Of a stretch of DNA of 64,000 nucleotides, positions 1 through 7,893 are shown piece after piece (positions within the stretch are counted from its first letter, which is position 1; the number at the start of each line of letters is the position of its first letter). The notes under the pieces are model-generated. The model was given only the letters and a program-made list of their open reading frames with translations. It was not told the DNA's origin and searched no databases. The stretch covers positions 682,001-746,000 of the forward strand of contig NZ_QXJM01000040.1 of the NCBI RefSeq assembly GCF_003570905.1, read 5' to 3'. The DNA comes from Cohnella faecalis. Its GTDB lineage: Bacteria; Bacillota; Bacilli; Paenibacillales; Paenibacillaceae. The translations under genes were made by a program, and so were the position numbers.

Positions 1-58
1 GTACAGCGAATGTAAGTAACAGTATAACTGCCATTAAAGGTGCGAGTAATTTCCTCAT
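1..58 (-). CDS. Partial exported protein (signal peptide only)
   Basis: Only the first 19 codons lie in the window. They read as a typical signal peptide: a short basic start (MRK) followed by a hydrophobic run of leucine, alanine, valine and isoleucine. An AAGGAG ribosome binding site lies just upstream of the ATG at 58. The gene follows the EcsC-family gene after about 40 bases on the same strand, so the two are probably co-transcribed. The mature protein is outside the window, so no function can be given. Confidence 0.55.
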   Translation of the reverse strand, partial: MRKLLAPLMAVILLLTFAV

Positions 59-96
59 TGAGAATCGTCTCCTTTTGCATGTGTGGATTATCGTTT

Positions 97-715
97 CTAT
101 TCCATAAACAGTTTTTTGGCGATCTTGCCTACTCCGCTGGTTGAAGCTCCGTCAATAACGGCTCCGGTGATGCCCCAACGACCGGGATGGCTTTAGACAG
201 ATTGACGACGCCTTTGGTGCCGTACTTGGTAAGCAGCCTGAAACCGACTTTTGGTTGATCTTCTTGATAACTTCGTAAGACAATTGCTTCAGTCCCTGCT
301 CCGCGAACTTTTTGCCGACTTCTATTCCGACATCTTTAAGAATGCTGGTGGCTGCGTTTCCGCATAGACAGGCATAAGCCATGGCGCGTACCTTATCATC
401 CGTTACGTCGTGCCCAGACAGAATCGCGATCGCGGCGATCATCCGAAGCTGGATGTAGAGAACTGACGCAAGGTTTGCCGGAATCGTGACCGGCATGGTC
501 ACAATACCACCTAGCCCGGTAATGAACCCGGAAATGGCACTTTTTCCGCTCTGCCATCTTATGAGCGCGTCAATCTGCGCTCCGACATTGTCTCCCTTTT
601 TTCCGTACTCTTCCGCCATCTCATAAGCATCGTTTGTTCCAGGCACCCCACCGGTGATTGCTTTCTCGTACGCCCAATCCAGTGCTTTGCTAATTGCCCC
701 TTGCGTAATCGCCAT
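97..715 (-). pseudogene. EcsC-family protein, frameshifted twice near the C-terminus
   Basis: The product resembles the EcsC family, small proteins of unclear function with a central hydrophobic glycine-rich segment; here it begins near GFITGLGGIVTMPVTIP. The start is the ATG at 715, which has GGGAGGAAAAGG directly upstream; the longer in-frame extension to 841 lacks such a site. The reading frame is lost after KKINQK. Adding one base to the T run at 249-252 and one to the C run at 173-176 restores a continuous C-terminus (KVGFRLLTKYGTKG, then VVGGITGAVIDGAS) ending at a TAG at 97-99, giving about 206 residues. Both lesions are one-base losses in homopolymers, so sequencing error is as likely as true decay. 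Confidence 0.7.
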
Positions 716-857
716 TAACCTTTTCCTCCCCGAGAGTTCACTATTTCGTTCGGCATTCTTGCACCGTTCGTCAAAAAGTGATTCGCAGCCAAGTTCCCAA
801 ATCCTACTTTTAACTTCCAAATGGTTCCTCTGACCTACCATGATTATACAAGACTAA

Positions 858-891
858 TAAGTTCATAAACAACAAAAACTGAACTTATAAT
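858..891 (+). promoter_or_regulatory. Promoter and inverted repeat upstream of the XRE regulator
   Basis: TAAGTTCA at 858-865 and TGAACTTA at 880-887 are perfect inverted arms. A TATAAT box at 886-891 overlaps the right arm. The site lies between the divergent EcsC-family gene and the XRE regulator at 950, so it is a plausible autoregulatory operator. No convincing -35 box is visible. Confidence 0.4.
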
Positions 892-949
892 AGCCTTCTA
901 GCGAACATTCGCCTTCTCTACCATTAGAGGTAGGAAGAAGGGTGATCGA

Positions 950-1330
950 ATGGATGGTCAAGATATAGATTTGAAGGTTTTAGTAGGAAAAAGAGTCCGG
1001 CAGTTGAGGAAGATCCAGGGCTGGTCGCAGAGTGAGTTGGCTTTTCGCGCAGACATGCAGGAGAGCTACCTTGCAGGCATGGAAAGAGCTGACCGAAACG
1101 TAACCCTCGACTCGCTGGCCCGAGTTCTGACAGCTTTGGGGGTAGAGCCGATTGAGGTTTTTCGGTTCGGAGAATTAGAGATCGGAAAGGGGCTTGAAGG
1201 AAAGCAAGCCGCTATAAGGCTGCACGCTGCATTCCTAGACGAACGCAGTCTGGAGGAAGTCGAGCTAATTCGAAGGCTGGCTAAGGATGTCATGGCAACG
1301 ATTGATTCGCAAAAGAAAAAGCAAGAATGA
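950..1330 (+). CDS. XRE-family helix-turn-helix transcriptional regulator
   Basis: A 126-residue protein with an N-terminal XRE/Cro-type helix-turn-helix at about residues 12-68: VGKRVRQLRKIQGWSQSEL, then the recognition helix and VTLDSLARVLTALGV. The C-terminal half is charged and probably forms a dimerisation helix. The start is preceded by AGAAGGGTGATCGA. The gene is single, ends at a strong hairpin terminator, and has an inverted repeat over its promoter, which suggests self-regulation. The target genes are not evident; the divergent EcsC-family gene and the convergent cluster at 1367-3744 are candidates only by position. Confidence 0.85.
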   Translation: MDGQDIDLKVLVGKRVRQLRKIQGWSQSELAFRADMQESYLAGMERADRNVTLDSLARVLTALGVEPIEVFRFGELEIGKGLEGKQAAIRLHAAFLDERSLEEVELIRRLAKDVMATIDSQKKKQE

Positions 1331-1335
1331 GAGTG

Positions 1336-1363
1336 CCCGATTCCCGGAGGAATCGGGACATTT
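1336..1363 (+). terminator. Rho-independent terminator after the XRE gene
   Basis: CCCGATTCC (1336-1344) and GGAATCGGG (1349-1357) form a perfect 9-bp stem with a 4-base loop, followed by a T-rich stretch. It lies between convergent genes and may also serve the minus-strand gene ending at 1367. Confidence 0.75.
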
Positions 1364-1366
1364 GTT

Positions 1367-2023
1367 TTATATCGGGTAATACCGATCAAGATATTCCCTG
1401 ACGGCGGCGTTGAACAGGTTGGCAATCTTGGCGAACTCGCCGCGCTGGTGCAAGTTGTGAACGCGCCGGTACAGCGGCTTCTCAAGGTATGTCGTGATCC
1501 GCTCATACCGATCCCCGAAAGGCAGCGACTTTCGCTTGAGCGGGCTGGATGCTGATTTGGGCCCTCCGATTTTGCCAGGATGGCTTGTGGCGGGCCTTTC
1601 GACTTCCAGAGCTTCTTGCCAGGTTGCTTGCTGGACTGGTTGCGGGGCGATCTTTTTTGGTCGAAGCTTGGGTCCTGGGGCTACACTTGGCTTGTTGACC
1701 GGCTTCGCCTGCCTGGGCTTCGAAGATTCGACAAGGACGTCGATATGATCTTCGTCGCTTGGAAGATTCGTATCCGACGCTAAAGTATCGCTTGAAAAAT
1801 CTTCTTGTTCGATCGGAAACACTACATTTGTCTCACCCGGGACGTCAGCGGCGATGGAATTGATTGTCTTAAAATCCCTAAATCCTTTTGCGCGTGATAG
1901 ATCGGATAGTTTAAATGACCTCTCCCTCATGTTTTCCATCTCCCTCGAAAATTTGGGGGATGTACCTGCGTCTACATCAATATCAACTTTTATGTCGACC
2001 TCGACGTAGACGTCTACGTCCAC
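1367..2023 (-). CDS. Protein with ribbon-helix-helix-like C-terminus and (Val-Asp)-rich N-terminus
   Basis: Up to 218 residues. The last 45 residues (ERITTYLEKPLYRRVHNLHQ and following) look like a short DNA-binding unit: a beta-strand-like TYLEK segment followed by two helices, reminiscent of ribbon-helix-helix or plasmid accessory proteins. The middle is proline- and lysine-rich and probably disordered. The first 20 residues alternate Val and Asp because the DNA there is a palindromic repeat; the real start may be the later ATG at about 1930 (MRERSFKLSD), which has a GGGAGAUGG-like site upstream. If the GTG at 2023 is used, it lies just beyond the stop of the preceding gene (2025), suggesting translational coupling. 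Function unknown. Confidence 0.5.
   Translation of the reverse strand: MDVDVYVEVDIKVDIDVDAGTSPKFSREMENMRERSFKLSDLSRAKGFRDFKTINSIAADVPGETNVVFPIEQEDFSSDTLASDTNLPSDEDHIDVLVESSKPRQAKPVNKPSVAPGPKLRPKKIAPQPVQQATWQEALEVERPATSHPGKIGGPKSASSPLKRKSLPFGDRYERITTYLEKPLYRRVHNLHQRGEFAKIANLFNAAVREYLDRYYPI
2003..2020. repeat. Perfect 18-bp palindrome GACGTAGACGTCTACGTC
   Basis: The palindrome sits at the beginning of the minus-strand gene ending at 1367, within a stretch of related GTAGAC/GTCGAC/GTCTAC units (about 1970-2023). Read as protein it gives the odd alternating Val-Asp sequence. It could be a binding site for the ribbon-helix-helix-like product of the same gene; that is inference. Confidence 0.5.
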
Positions 2024-2024
2024 C

Positions 2025-2300
2025 CTAATGTTTTGTTCCCTCGGGAGGGGCGTGTTTTCTGGAAAATGTAAACGACAGAAGTGCTAGTCTAATGTCCAGC
2101 ATTTCTTCCTCGATGCTGCGTTCGACATTGTTAAGGGCGATCATCAAGCGCCGGGCCGTGGGCAGATGAACCTCTTCATCTAAAGAAAGAAGAAACCGCC
2201 AAAAAGCAGCGATTAACTGCTGACAGGTGTCGATCTGACTTAACAGGTCATCCTCTCGTTCGATCAGGGCTGTATGCTTAGCGGTTCGTTCATTATCCAT
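2025..2300 (-). CDS. Hypothetical 91-residue helical protein
   Basis: A small, mostly helical, charged protein rich in leucine and glutamate (for example VERSIEEEMLDIRLALLSF). No family is recognised. It begins four bases after the stop of the 344-residue gene upstream and ends next to the start of the gene at 1367-2023, so the three are very probably one transcript. Its size and composition would fit an accessory or partner subunit, but nothing in the sequence proves a role. Confidence 0.6.
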   Translation of the reverse strand: MDNERTAKHTALIEREDDLLSQIDTCQQLIAAFWRFLLSLDEEVHLPTARRLMIALNNVERSIEEEMLDIRLALLSFTFSRKHAPPEGTKH

Positions 2301-2304
2301 GTGG

Positions 2305-3339
2305 CTACATACCTGCTTTTACGTATTTAGGATTGACGGATAGCTTTTCCGAGGCGTGGGTATGGTAGAATCGCATGTTGCGCGTGGATTGGTTGGCCTG
2401 CTCGGTAAAAGCGTGACGCAGCTCCGGACTATGAAAGCTCCAATAATCACGATGCTTTTGTCCGCCAAAAAGAGCGACCATCGCGTAATTGTAGCTTGCC
2501 GGATTGCACAGCCCGCCGGTACCGAGCGGCAGCATGTCGATGACTTCGCCGATCGTCAAGTCTTCATGCGAACGGTTCTCCGCTTCAAGAGCAAGTAAGA
2601 AGCAGGCGAATAGCAGGTCAGCGTTCGAGCGATGGGCGATCTGATCGAGGAGGTAACGGCTTGAAGAAGAGGTGTTCCAGGAGAAAGTGCGAACAAGTGG
2701 CTCGCGTGTAACGAAATCAGGGGAGATACGCTTGTAGGCGTGGCGGTTTCCGTAGATTTTTATAAAGCGGTCGAGCTTGATATGCGATTCCTTGCCGTAA
2801 GGCAGCTTGGGGACAAGGGAGCGAAGGAAGGCGGTGTAGTCCTGGAGATCGGTAAGTGAAAGTGCGACCGTACGATCCTTTTCCATGTGGTCGATCACCT
2901 TGAGCAACTCAACCATCGTGTCGAGCCTGTGGCGATCCGCAATCTCGAAAGTGTCCGGCCACAGAAGGTGGAGGAGGAAAGCAGCCACACCGAAGCCGTG
3001 TTGCCAGTCGGATAGCTTGTCCTGCCAAAAATCGAGCGCTTGCTCCGGGTCGTGCGCGGCGACTTGCAGAAAGTCGGGCCAAGCCTTGATGGCCTCGGAG
3101 ATGGTCTTTCGGTGGGCGTACGGGAGGTCCTTGCGCTGCCATCCTCCGAGCTGCCATCCGAGGGCTTGTTTGAGCGTCTCAGTCGGCACGGTTTTCGGAT
3201 TGCGAAAAACGTGACGCCACTCGTCAAGCGGCTCGATCGGGTAACGGGCAAAGGGAAAACGACCAAGGTACTCATCGATCCGCTCGGTCACGGCTGCTGC
3301 GATGGCTTTCTTTTCTTTTTCGTTTATTGTCAGGGTCAT
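2305..3339 (-). CDS. Hypothetical 344-residue protein, first gene of a small operon
   Basis: The ATG at 3339 has AGAGGAGATTATTTGT upstream, a good ribosome binding site. No family is recognised with certainty. The protein looks globular and helical. A segment around residues 115-140 (FGVAAFLLHLLWPDTFEIAD) has the layout seen in some helix-hairpin-helix DNA glycosylase-like folds (hydrophobic helix, Pro-Asp-Phe turn, Ile-Asp), but this resemblance is weak and no catalytic motif is confirmed. The C-terminus contains the conserved-looking stretch MLPLGTGGLCNPASYNYAMV. It is followed without space by two further unknown genes. Confidence 0.6.
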   Translation of the reverse strand: MTLTINEKEKKAIAAAVTERIDEYLGRFPFARYPIEPLDEWRHVFRNPKTVPTETLKQALGWQLGGWQRKDLPYAHRKTISEAIKAWPDFLQVAAHDPEQALDFWQDKLSDWQHGFGVAAFLLHLLWPDTFEIADRHRLDTMVELLKVIDHMEKDRTVALSLTDLQDYTAFLRSLVPKLPYGKESHIKLDRFIKIYGNRHAYKRISPDFVTREPLVRTFSWNTSSSSRYLLDQIAHRSNADLLFACFLLALEAENRSHEDLTIGEVIDMLPLGTGGLCNPASYNYAMVALFGGQKHRDYWSFHSPELRHAFTEQANQSTRNMRFYHTHASEKLSVNPKYVKAGM

Positions 3340-3369
3340 ACAAATAATCTCCTCTCAAAATACAGCCTT

Positions 3370-3744
3370 TTAAAGGTCCCGATTAGCTGCTTCTCGGGCT
3401 TCTAAGGAAATCCAAAACGGTGGCGCTAGCTCGGAAACCCATCCTGCTGCTAAAGCAATAGGGCTACCTTCCATGATTGGCGGTCCTTCGGACCATTCGT
3501 CCTCATTTGTGAACTGAATACTGTTCGAACAGATAGTGACGTACAGATCCGTTCCGTCAAAGTAAGGGGTAACGGACTCGCCTTCCCTGAAGGCAAGGGC
3601 TACTCTTACTTTTAAAGTGATCTCTTGTTTGCTGCCATCCTGTCCGACTTGTGAAGCCGAAACCGCTAAGAAGCACATGGTTCCTTCGTGATCAAAAGAC
3701 GATTCCAAGAACTCCAAAAGTCTTTTGTGTTGGTCGTTTTCCAC
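3370..3744 (-). CDS. Hypothetical protein, GTG start
   Basis: About 124 residues, acidic, with no recognised domain. The start chosen is the GTG at 3744 because GGAGGAGG lies six bases upstream; a longer frame to 3774 exists but would place this ribosome binding site inside the gene. The body alternates strands and short acidic loops (TPYFDGTDLYVTICSNS). It is followed after about 30 bases by the 344-residue gene and probably heads that transcript. It is the last intact gene before AT-rich island 1. Confidence 0.5.
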   Translation of the reverse strand: MENDQHKRLLEFLESSFDHEGTMCFLAVSASQVGQDGSKQEITLKVRVALAFREGESVTPYFDGTDLYVTICSNSIQFTNEDEWSEGPPIMEGSPIALAAGWVSELAPPFWISLEAREAANRDL

Positions 3745-3813
3745 AGAAAGCCTCCTCCATTTTTCTGGTTCCAAGTCATGATATATGTCACAATATTCCG
3801 GATTTACGGAATG

Positions 3814-3850
3814 AAAAAATAGCCCGATCCTGTTTGGACGGAAAAGGGCT
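3814..3850 (-). terminator. Minus-strand terminator-like hairpin
   Basis: On the minus strand AGCCC (3850-3846) pairs with GGGCT (3825-3821) through an imperfect stem containing GTCC/GGAT, followed by ATTTTTTC. It lies just after the stop of the short remnant at 3861-4010 and supports that remnant having once been the end of a minus-strand gene. Confidence 0.45.
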
Positions 3851-3860
3851 GGCTTGCTGT

Positions 3861-4010
3861 CTATACGGATTTACGAATTGAATAGGGGAATCCGACTAGA
3901 TAGTGCTCCATCTCATCCTCATCACCGAACGGGTCTCCTTCGTCGTTCTTAAGTTCATCTGGCTCAGTATCATGTTTTCGTAAAATGTTAAATAAGAATA
4001 TCAAGAATGA
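3861..4010 (-). pseudogene. Remnant C-terminal tail of a lost gene at the island edge
   Basis: A 49-codon open stretch ends in an acidic tail (DTEPDELKNDEGDPFGDEDE) and a final HYLVGFPYSIRKSV before TAG, then a terminator-like hairpin. It has no start with a ribosome binding site, and an in-frame stop lies directly upstream where the sequence becomes AT-rich. This is the appearance of the 3' end of a host gene cut by the arrival of the dnd island. The parent family is not recognised. Confidence 0.35.
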
Positions 4011-4054
4011 CTAAGAGTATTCTTATTGACTCTTAATATTCTATTTGATATTCT
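3995..4054 (+). promoter_or_regulatory. Promoter with nested inverted repeats for the four-gene cassette
   Basis: A consensus-like promoter is visible: TTGACT at 4026-4031, a 17-base spacer, and TATTCT at 4049-4054. Two nested inverted repeats cover it: AGAATATCAA (3995-4004) with TTGATATTCT (4045-4054), and TAAGAGT (4012-4018) with ACTCTTA (4029-4035). The outer right arm contains the -10 box and the inner right arm overlaps the -35, so a protein bound here would block transcription of the cassette at 4084-8887. Confidence 0.6.
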
Positions 4055-4083
4055 AAGCTCAGTGGTAATTAATGGGGGAGCGT

Positions 4084-4725
4084 ATGGCACAATTTAATGC
4101 AAGATACCTTTTTAAGTTAAAATTTAAATCCCCTAGCAGTGAGGCCTTGAATACAGATTTTAATACATTAATATCCGATGTAAACGAGGCTATTGATGCT
4201 TTTAATGCTCGATTCAGGGGGATAAAAGAAATTGTATTACCGTCAATAGAATATTCAGTTATAAGCCTTGTTTTAATCGTTTACGATGAAATACGCGAGC
4301 AGATCACTGCTAAGGAGCTAACTTATTTCAGTCGATACCTGCACAATGAAAGAGATTGGGTTAGATTTACGAAGGAAAGAACAAAGCTGTTTGTTCCAAT
4401 AAAAATCAATGAAATCACGGATGCAGAACTGTTTCGCCATATACACGAGAATAGCTTAAACCCACTCGATTACGAAGAATATTTTAAAAATTTAGAATTG
4501 GAAGAAGAGTATTTTGATGAGGAGCTCGATCGTGGGAATAAGGGGATGGAGAAAGGAGAATCTTTCGAAAGTGATTTAATCAGTTCAGTCTCGGATGAGC
4601 AGATAATTGCTACACTACAAAGTCTGCTCTTAAACAAGGACATGGGACTAGCTGTAAATGTATTTAAAAAAAATGCAGCTGTTGAGAAAATTAAGAGAAT
4701 ACTGATGCCTTGGATTATTTCATAA
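4084..4725 (+). CDS. Unknown protein, first gene of the cassette opposite dnd
   Basis: About 213 residues, no family recognised. The ATG at 4084 is preferred to the one at 4072 because GGGGGAG lies just before it. The protein is soluble and helical, with an acidic patch around residues 140-160 (LELEEEYFDEELDRGNKG) and a C-terminal helical part (VFKKNAAVEKIKRILMPWII). It is the first of four tightly spaced plus-strand genes (24-base gap to the ParB-like gene) that converge on dndA. By context it is part of a defence module; its own role, possibly as a recognition or scaffold subunit, is inference. Confidence 0.65.
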   Translation: MAQFNARYLFKLKFKSPSSEALNTDFNTLISDVNEAIDAFNARFRGIKEIVLPSIEYSVISLVLIVYDEIREQITAKELTYFSRYLHNERDWVRFTKERTKLFVPIKINEITDAELFRHIHENSLNPLDYEEYFKNLELEEEYFDEELDRGNKGMEKGESFESDLISSVSDEQIIATLQSLLLNKDMGLAVNVFKKNAAVEKIKRILMPWIIS

Positions 4726-4749
4726 ATTTTATTAAAAGGGGTGTTGTAA

Positions 4750-5982
4750 ATGAAAACACAAGAACCGTTCCTAGAAAACGAACAGGCAAGATTACTCTAC
4801 AGAATAACAAAAACCGAAAGCCAAAAAGGTAGTTACAACGTTTTTATCCAAGATCGATTGAAGAATAAACCGGTATATAAAGTTCCGATAGATTTACTTC
4901 GATACAATGATAATAACTTTCGAATCCGACATCAAGTTGATTATAAAGTTGAATCCGAAGGCATCACCTTAATTGATGAGGATATTGAAGATCAAACTTG
5001 GATCGAAGATATTTTAAATGCTGATGATCCAGATGTTAAAAGAGTAAACACTTTTCTTTCCCAAAGCATAAAGAAGTATGGGCAAAAAGATCCTGTAATT
5101 GTTCGTTTGGCTGATGCTGTAGTGGTTGATGGTAACCGCAGATTAATGACGCTAAACAAACTTGTACTAGAGGGGAATGCTGAATTTAAAGTTGTTGACG
5201 CCGTAATTATTGATGAAGAGCTTACTGATATAGAATGGCTAGAATTAGAGGCGCGATATCAGTATGAGAAGGATGCAAAATCTGAATACGACAACATTAA
5301 TGAAGCGAAAATGTTGAAGAAGCTATACGATATTTATAATGACTACGATGCTGTGGCCAAAAGAGTTCAATCTAGGAAGTCGCATGTAGAAATGCGGATT
5401 GCCACTTTATCGCTAATAGATTCTTATTTAGAAAAATTAGGCTCAAAAAATAACTACAGCAGAATTTCTTCATTTACACTATTTGAAGAATTAGCGAAAG
5501 AACAAGAAAAAAGAACTGAGTTAACACCTACGGAGTTGCATGAGCTCGAAGTAACTGGTCTTAATGTAATAACATTAAAATCAGTTATTGAAGAATCAAA
5601 CAAAAAATCTCGATTAGTAAATGGAGTAAAGGAAGATGACACAATTGATGATCGTATTTTCCGTAAAATGCTTAAGACCTTTACATTGGAACCAGCAAAA
5701 TCTGTACTGACACAAACAGTTAAAGGTGACTCATTACTAAGTTATGAAGAAATAAAAGCTGTAAAAAACGATTTTAAAAATGATGTGTCCACTGCAATTC
5801 TAATTCAAGAAGCTCATAAACAAGCTAAGGAACCTTTAAGGATGATAAATCTTGCAATATCCCACCTGAAAAGTATTCAAAATTTGAAGGGAAATGCGCG
5901 GAATCCAATTGTTACAGCAATTGGGGACGTAACAAGGGAGCTTAATAGAATTAGACAAATGTTAATGAATGAACAGAGTTAA
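4750..5982 (+). CDS. ParB/Srx-like nuclease-fold protein
   Basis: 410 residues. The N-terminal half contains a ParB-like core: KKYGQKDPVIVRL followed by VVVDGNRRLMTLNKL at about residues 123-137, matching the GxxR box of ParB/sulfiredoxin-fold proteins (DGNRR). DndB, encoded on the other strand of this island, has a related DGQHRR signature, so both arms of the locus contain this fold. A helical middle with a possible helix-turn-helix follows (NEAKMLKKLYDIYNDYDAVA). It is the second gene of the cassette, 33 bases before the helicase. Known members use this fold for DNA binding, NTP hydrolysis or nicking; which applies here cannot be told from sequence. Confidence 0.7.
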   Translation: MKTQEPFLENEQARLLYRITKTESQKGSYNVFIQDRLKNKPVYKVPIDLLRYNDNNFRIRHQVDYKVESEGITLIDEDIEDQTWIEDILNADDPDVKRVNTFLSQSIKKYGQKDPVIVRLADAVVVDGNRRLMTLNKLVLEGNAEFKVVDAVIIDEELTDIEWLELEARYQYEKDAKSEYDNINEAKMLKKLYDIYNDYDAVAKRVQSRKSHVEMRIATLSLIDSYLEKLGSKNNYSRISSFTLFEELAKEQEKRTELTPTELHELEVTGLNVITLKSVIEESNKKSRLVNGVKEDDTIDDRIFRKMLKTFTLEPAKSVLTQTVKGDSLLSYEEIKAVKNDFKNDVSTAILIQEAHKQAKEPLRMINLAISHLKSIQNLKGNARNPIVTAIGDVTRELNRIRQMLMNEQS

Positions 5983-6015
5983 GAATTTCTGTTAAGAGAC
6001 TAAGGAGGTGTTCAA

Positions 6016-7893
6016 ATGGTAGAAATAACTTTTTATGAAAATGAACTGACTTTAATCAGCAATAATGAAACTGAGCTTACTCGAGTCCATATAATTAAAC
6101 AAATACAAAGACTGGGATTTGAGAGTAAAGATGTAGGCAAATTTGTTTGTTTGGGAAGTAATCATTTAGCTCTTGCTAATTTACTAAGTTTATTAGAGGT
6201 CCGAGGAATCAATTATCAAATGGATCATAATGCTTCCTCGCTCTATCAACAATACCAAGAAGAGCTAGAATTAATTGAGTTGCTTAGGGTACAAGGACTC
6301 GAAGCACAAAATGTAGAGATAATACCTCCTATAGAGATAAAGGGCCTTAAACGAAAGTTATTTCCCTATCAAGAAAAGGCCTTTAACCACATGGTTACTG
6401 TACAAAATCCAGCCAACTTTTCAGTTCCGGGTAGTGGAAAAACAACTATGGCATATGCGTATTTTCAATATTTAAAAAATAACAATATTGTTGATAAGAT
6501 GCTAGTAATTGGACCTCTTAGTTCGTTCAGGGTATGGGAAGAAGAGTACATTGAGTGCATACAAGGAGCCTCGCCATCCCAAATCAAAAGAGTTCATGGA
6601 CAAAACAGACATTCAGTTTACGGAGATAGAAGATTCTCAATTTTTTTGACTAATTATCAGCTTGCTTATCGTGATAAAGATTTAATAATATCCCATATTA
6701 GTGAAACAGGTCGATATTTAATCGTTATTGATGAGGCACATTACATCAAAAACCCCGAAGAAGGAGCAATTAAGAATGCACTTTTAAGCATTGCTCCTTA
6801 CGGGGTTAGGCGAATGATTGCGACTGGAACTCCATGTCCCAACAGTTTGCTGGACTTACATTCTCAATTGACCTTTCTTTGGCCTTCTGAAGCTGTGACA
6901 GGAAGTAAATTTGAGTTTCAAAAGCTGATTGAAGATGTTGAAGTGGTAAGAGCACGCATCAAACCATTTTTTTATAGAATTCAAAAACAGGTGCTTGAAC
7001 TTGAGGAACCACATACTAATGTGATCTCTGTAACTATGTCTGACATACAAAAAAAGATTTATGATTCCATTGTAGATAAAGCTTTAAATTTCATAACCCA
7101 ATATAGCGTTAATGATGCACAATTATTAAGATGGAGACGCGCATGGGCGATTCGAATTAATCAAGTCATGTCTAATCCATCTTTACTAATAGATGATTCT
7201 AATGAAGAGTTTGAACAAGGCTATGTACCAGCGTTAGATAAACATGTTGTTGAGTTAGTTAAGGATTACTCTAAACTAGAGATTCCTGCTAAATTTACGG
7301 CAACATTTATAAAATTATTAGAACTTAGATCAAAAGGTGTTAACAAAGTAGTTGTATGGACTAACTTTAAAAAAAATGTACAGATGCTGAAAAAGTTGTT
7401 GATTCCCGAAGGTTGGGAAGTAAAAGTGGTTACTGGAGATATTTCAAATAACGAAAATGTTTTAGAAAATCGGGATCAAGTAATAGAAGAATTTCGCAAT
7501 ACAACTAGACCAGCCATTTTACTTGCTACACCGGCCTCGTGTGCAGAAGCAATCTCACTTCATAAACATTGCCATGATATGATCTTTATGGATCTAACGT
7601 TCAACGCAGCTCACTGGATGCAGGCAAAAGACAGGATTCATCGTATAGGTATGAAAAAGGGAGTTGATACAAATTACTACGTGTTCCAAACTGAAAACTC
7701 ATATGATCAAACTATCTATGAAAGAGTGATTCGGAAAGAAAATAAAATGATTGCTGTTTGTAATAGTGACATACCTATTCCAACAGAAAATGATGATGAA
7801 ATATCTTTTGAAGGATTTATTACAAATGAGGACGAAGTATTTTCCGCATTAGAAGCCGAGTTGGCTGCATGGGAGAGTATGAAATATGAGTAA
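6016..7893 (+). CDS. SNF2-type DEAD/DEAH helicase
   Basis: 625 residues with the full set of SF2/SNF2 signatures. FPYQEKAF (about 116-123) is the Q-like entry, PGSGKTT (138-144) the Walker A, VIDEAHYIKN (about 236-245) the DEAH box, ATGTPCPNS motif III, and QAKDRIHRIGMKKGVDTNYY motif VI (DRIHRIG). This layout is typical of dsDNA translocases of the SNF2 family found in bacterial defence loci. The first 100 residues are an N-terminal extension of unknown fold. AAGGAGGTG lies before the ATG. The gene overlaps the next one by eight bases (7886-7893), which implies coupled translation. It is likely to be the motor of the cassette. Confidence 0.88.
   Translation: MVEITFYENELTLISNNETELTRVHIIKQIQRLGFESKDVGKFVCLGSNHLALANLLSLLEVRGINYQMDHNASSLYQQYQEELELIELLRVQGLEAQNVEIIPPIEIKGLKRKLFPYQEKAFNHMVTVQNPANFSVPGSGKTTMAYAYFQYLKNNNIVDKMLVIGPLSSFRVWEEEYIECIQGASPSQIKRVHGQNRHSVYGDRRFSIFLTNYQLAYRDKDLIISHISETGRYLIVIDEAHYIKNPEEGAIKNALLSIAPYGVRRMIATGTPCPNSLLDLHSQLTFLWPSEAVTGSKFEFQKLIEDVEVVRARIKPFFYRIQKQVLELEEPHTNVISVTMSDIQKKIYDSIVDKALNFITQYSVNDAQLLRWRRAWAIRINQVMSNPSLLIDDSNEEFEQGYVPALDKHVVELVKDYSKLEIPAKFTATFIKLLELRSKGVNKVVVWTNFKKNVQMLKKLLIPEGWEVKVVTGDISNNENVLENRDQVIEEFRNTTRPAILLATPASCAEAISLHKHCHDMIFMDLTFNAAHWMQAKDRIHRIGMKKGVDTNYYVFQTENSYDQTIYERVIRKENKMIAVCNSDIPIPTENDDEISFEGFITNEDEVFSALEAELAAWESMKYE

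Noticed and set aside
716..841. N-terminal extension of the EcsC-family frame
   Set aside because: The ATG at 715 has a strong ribosome binding site and matches the family start; the extension has neither.
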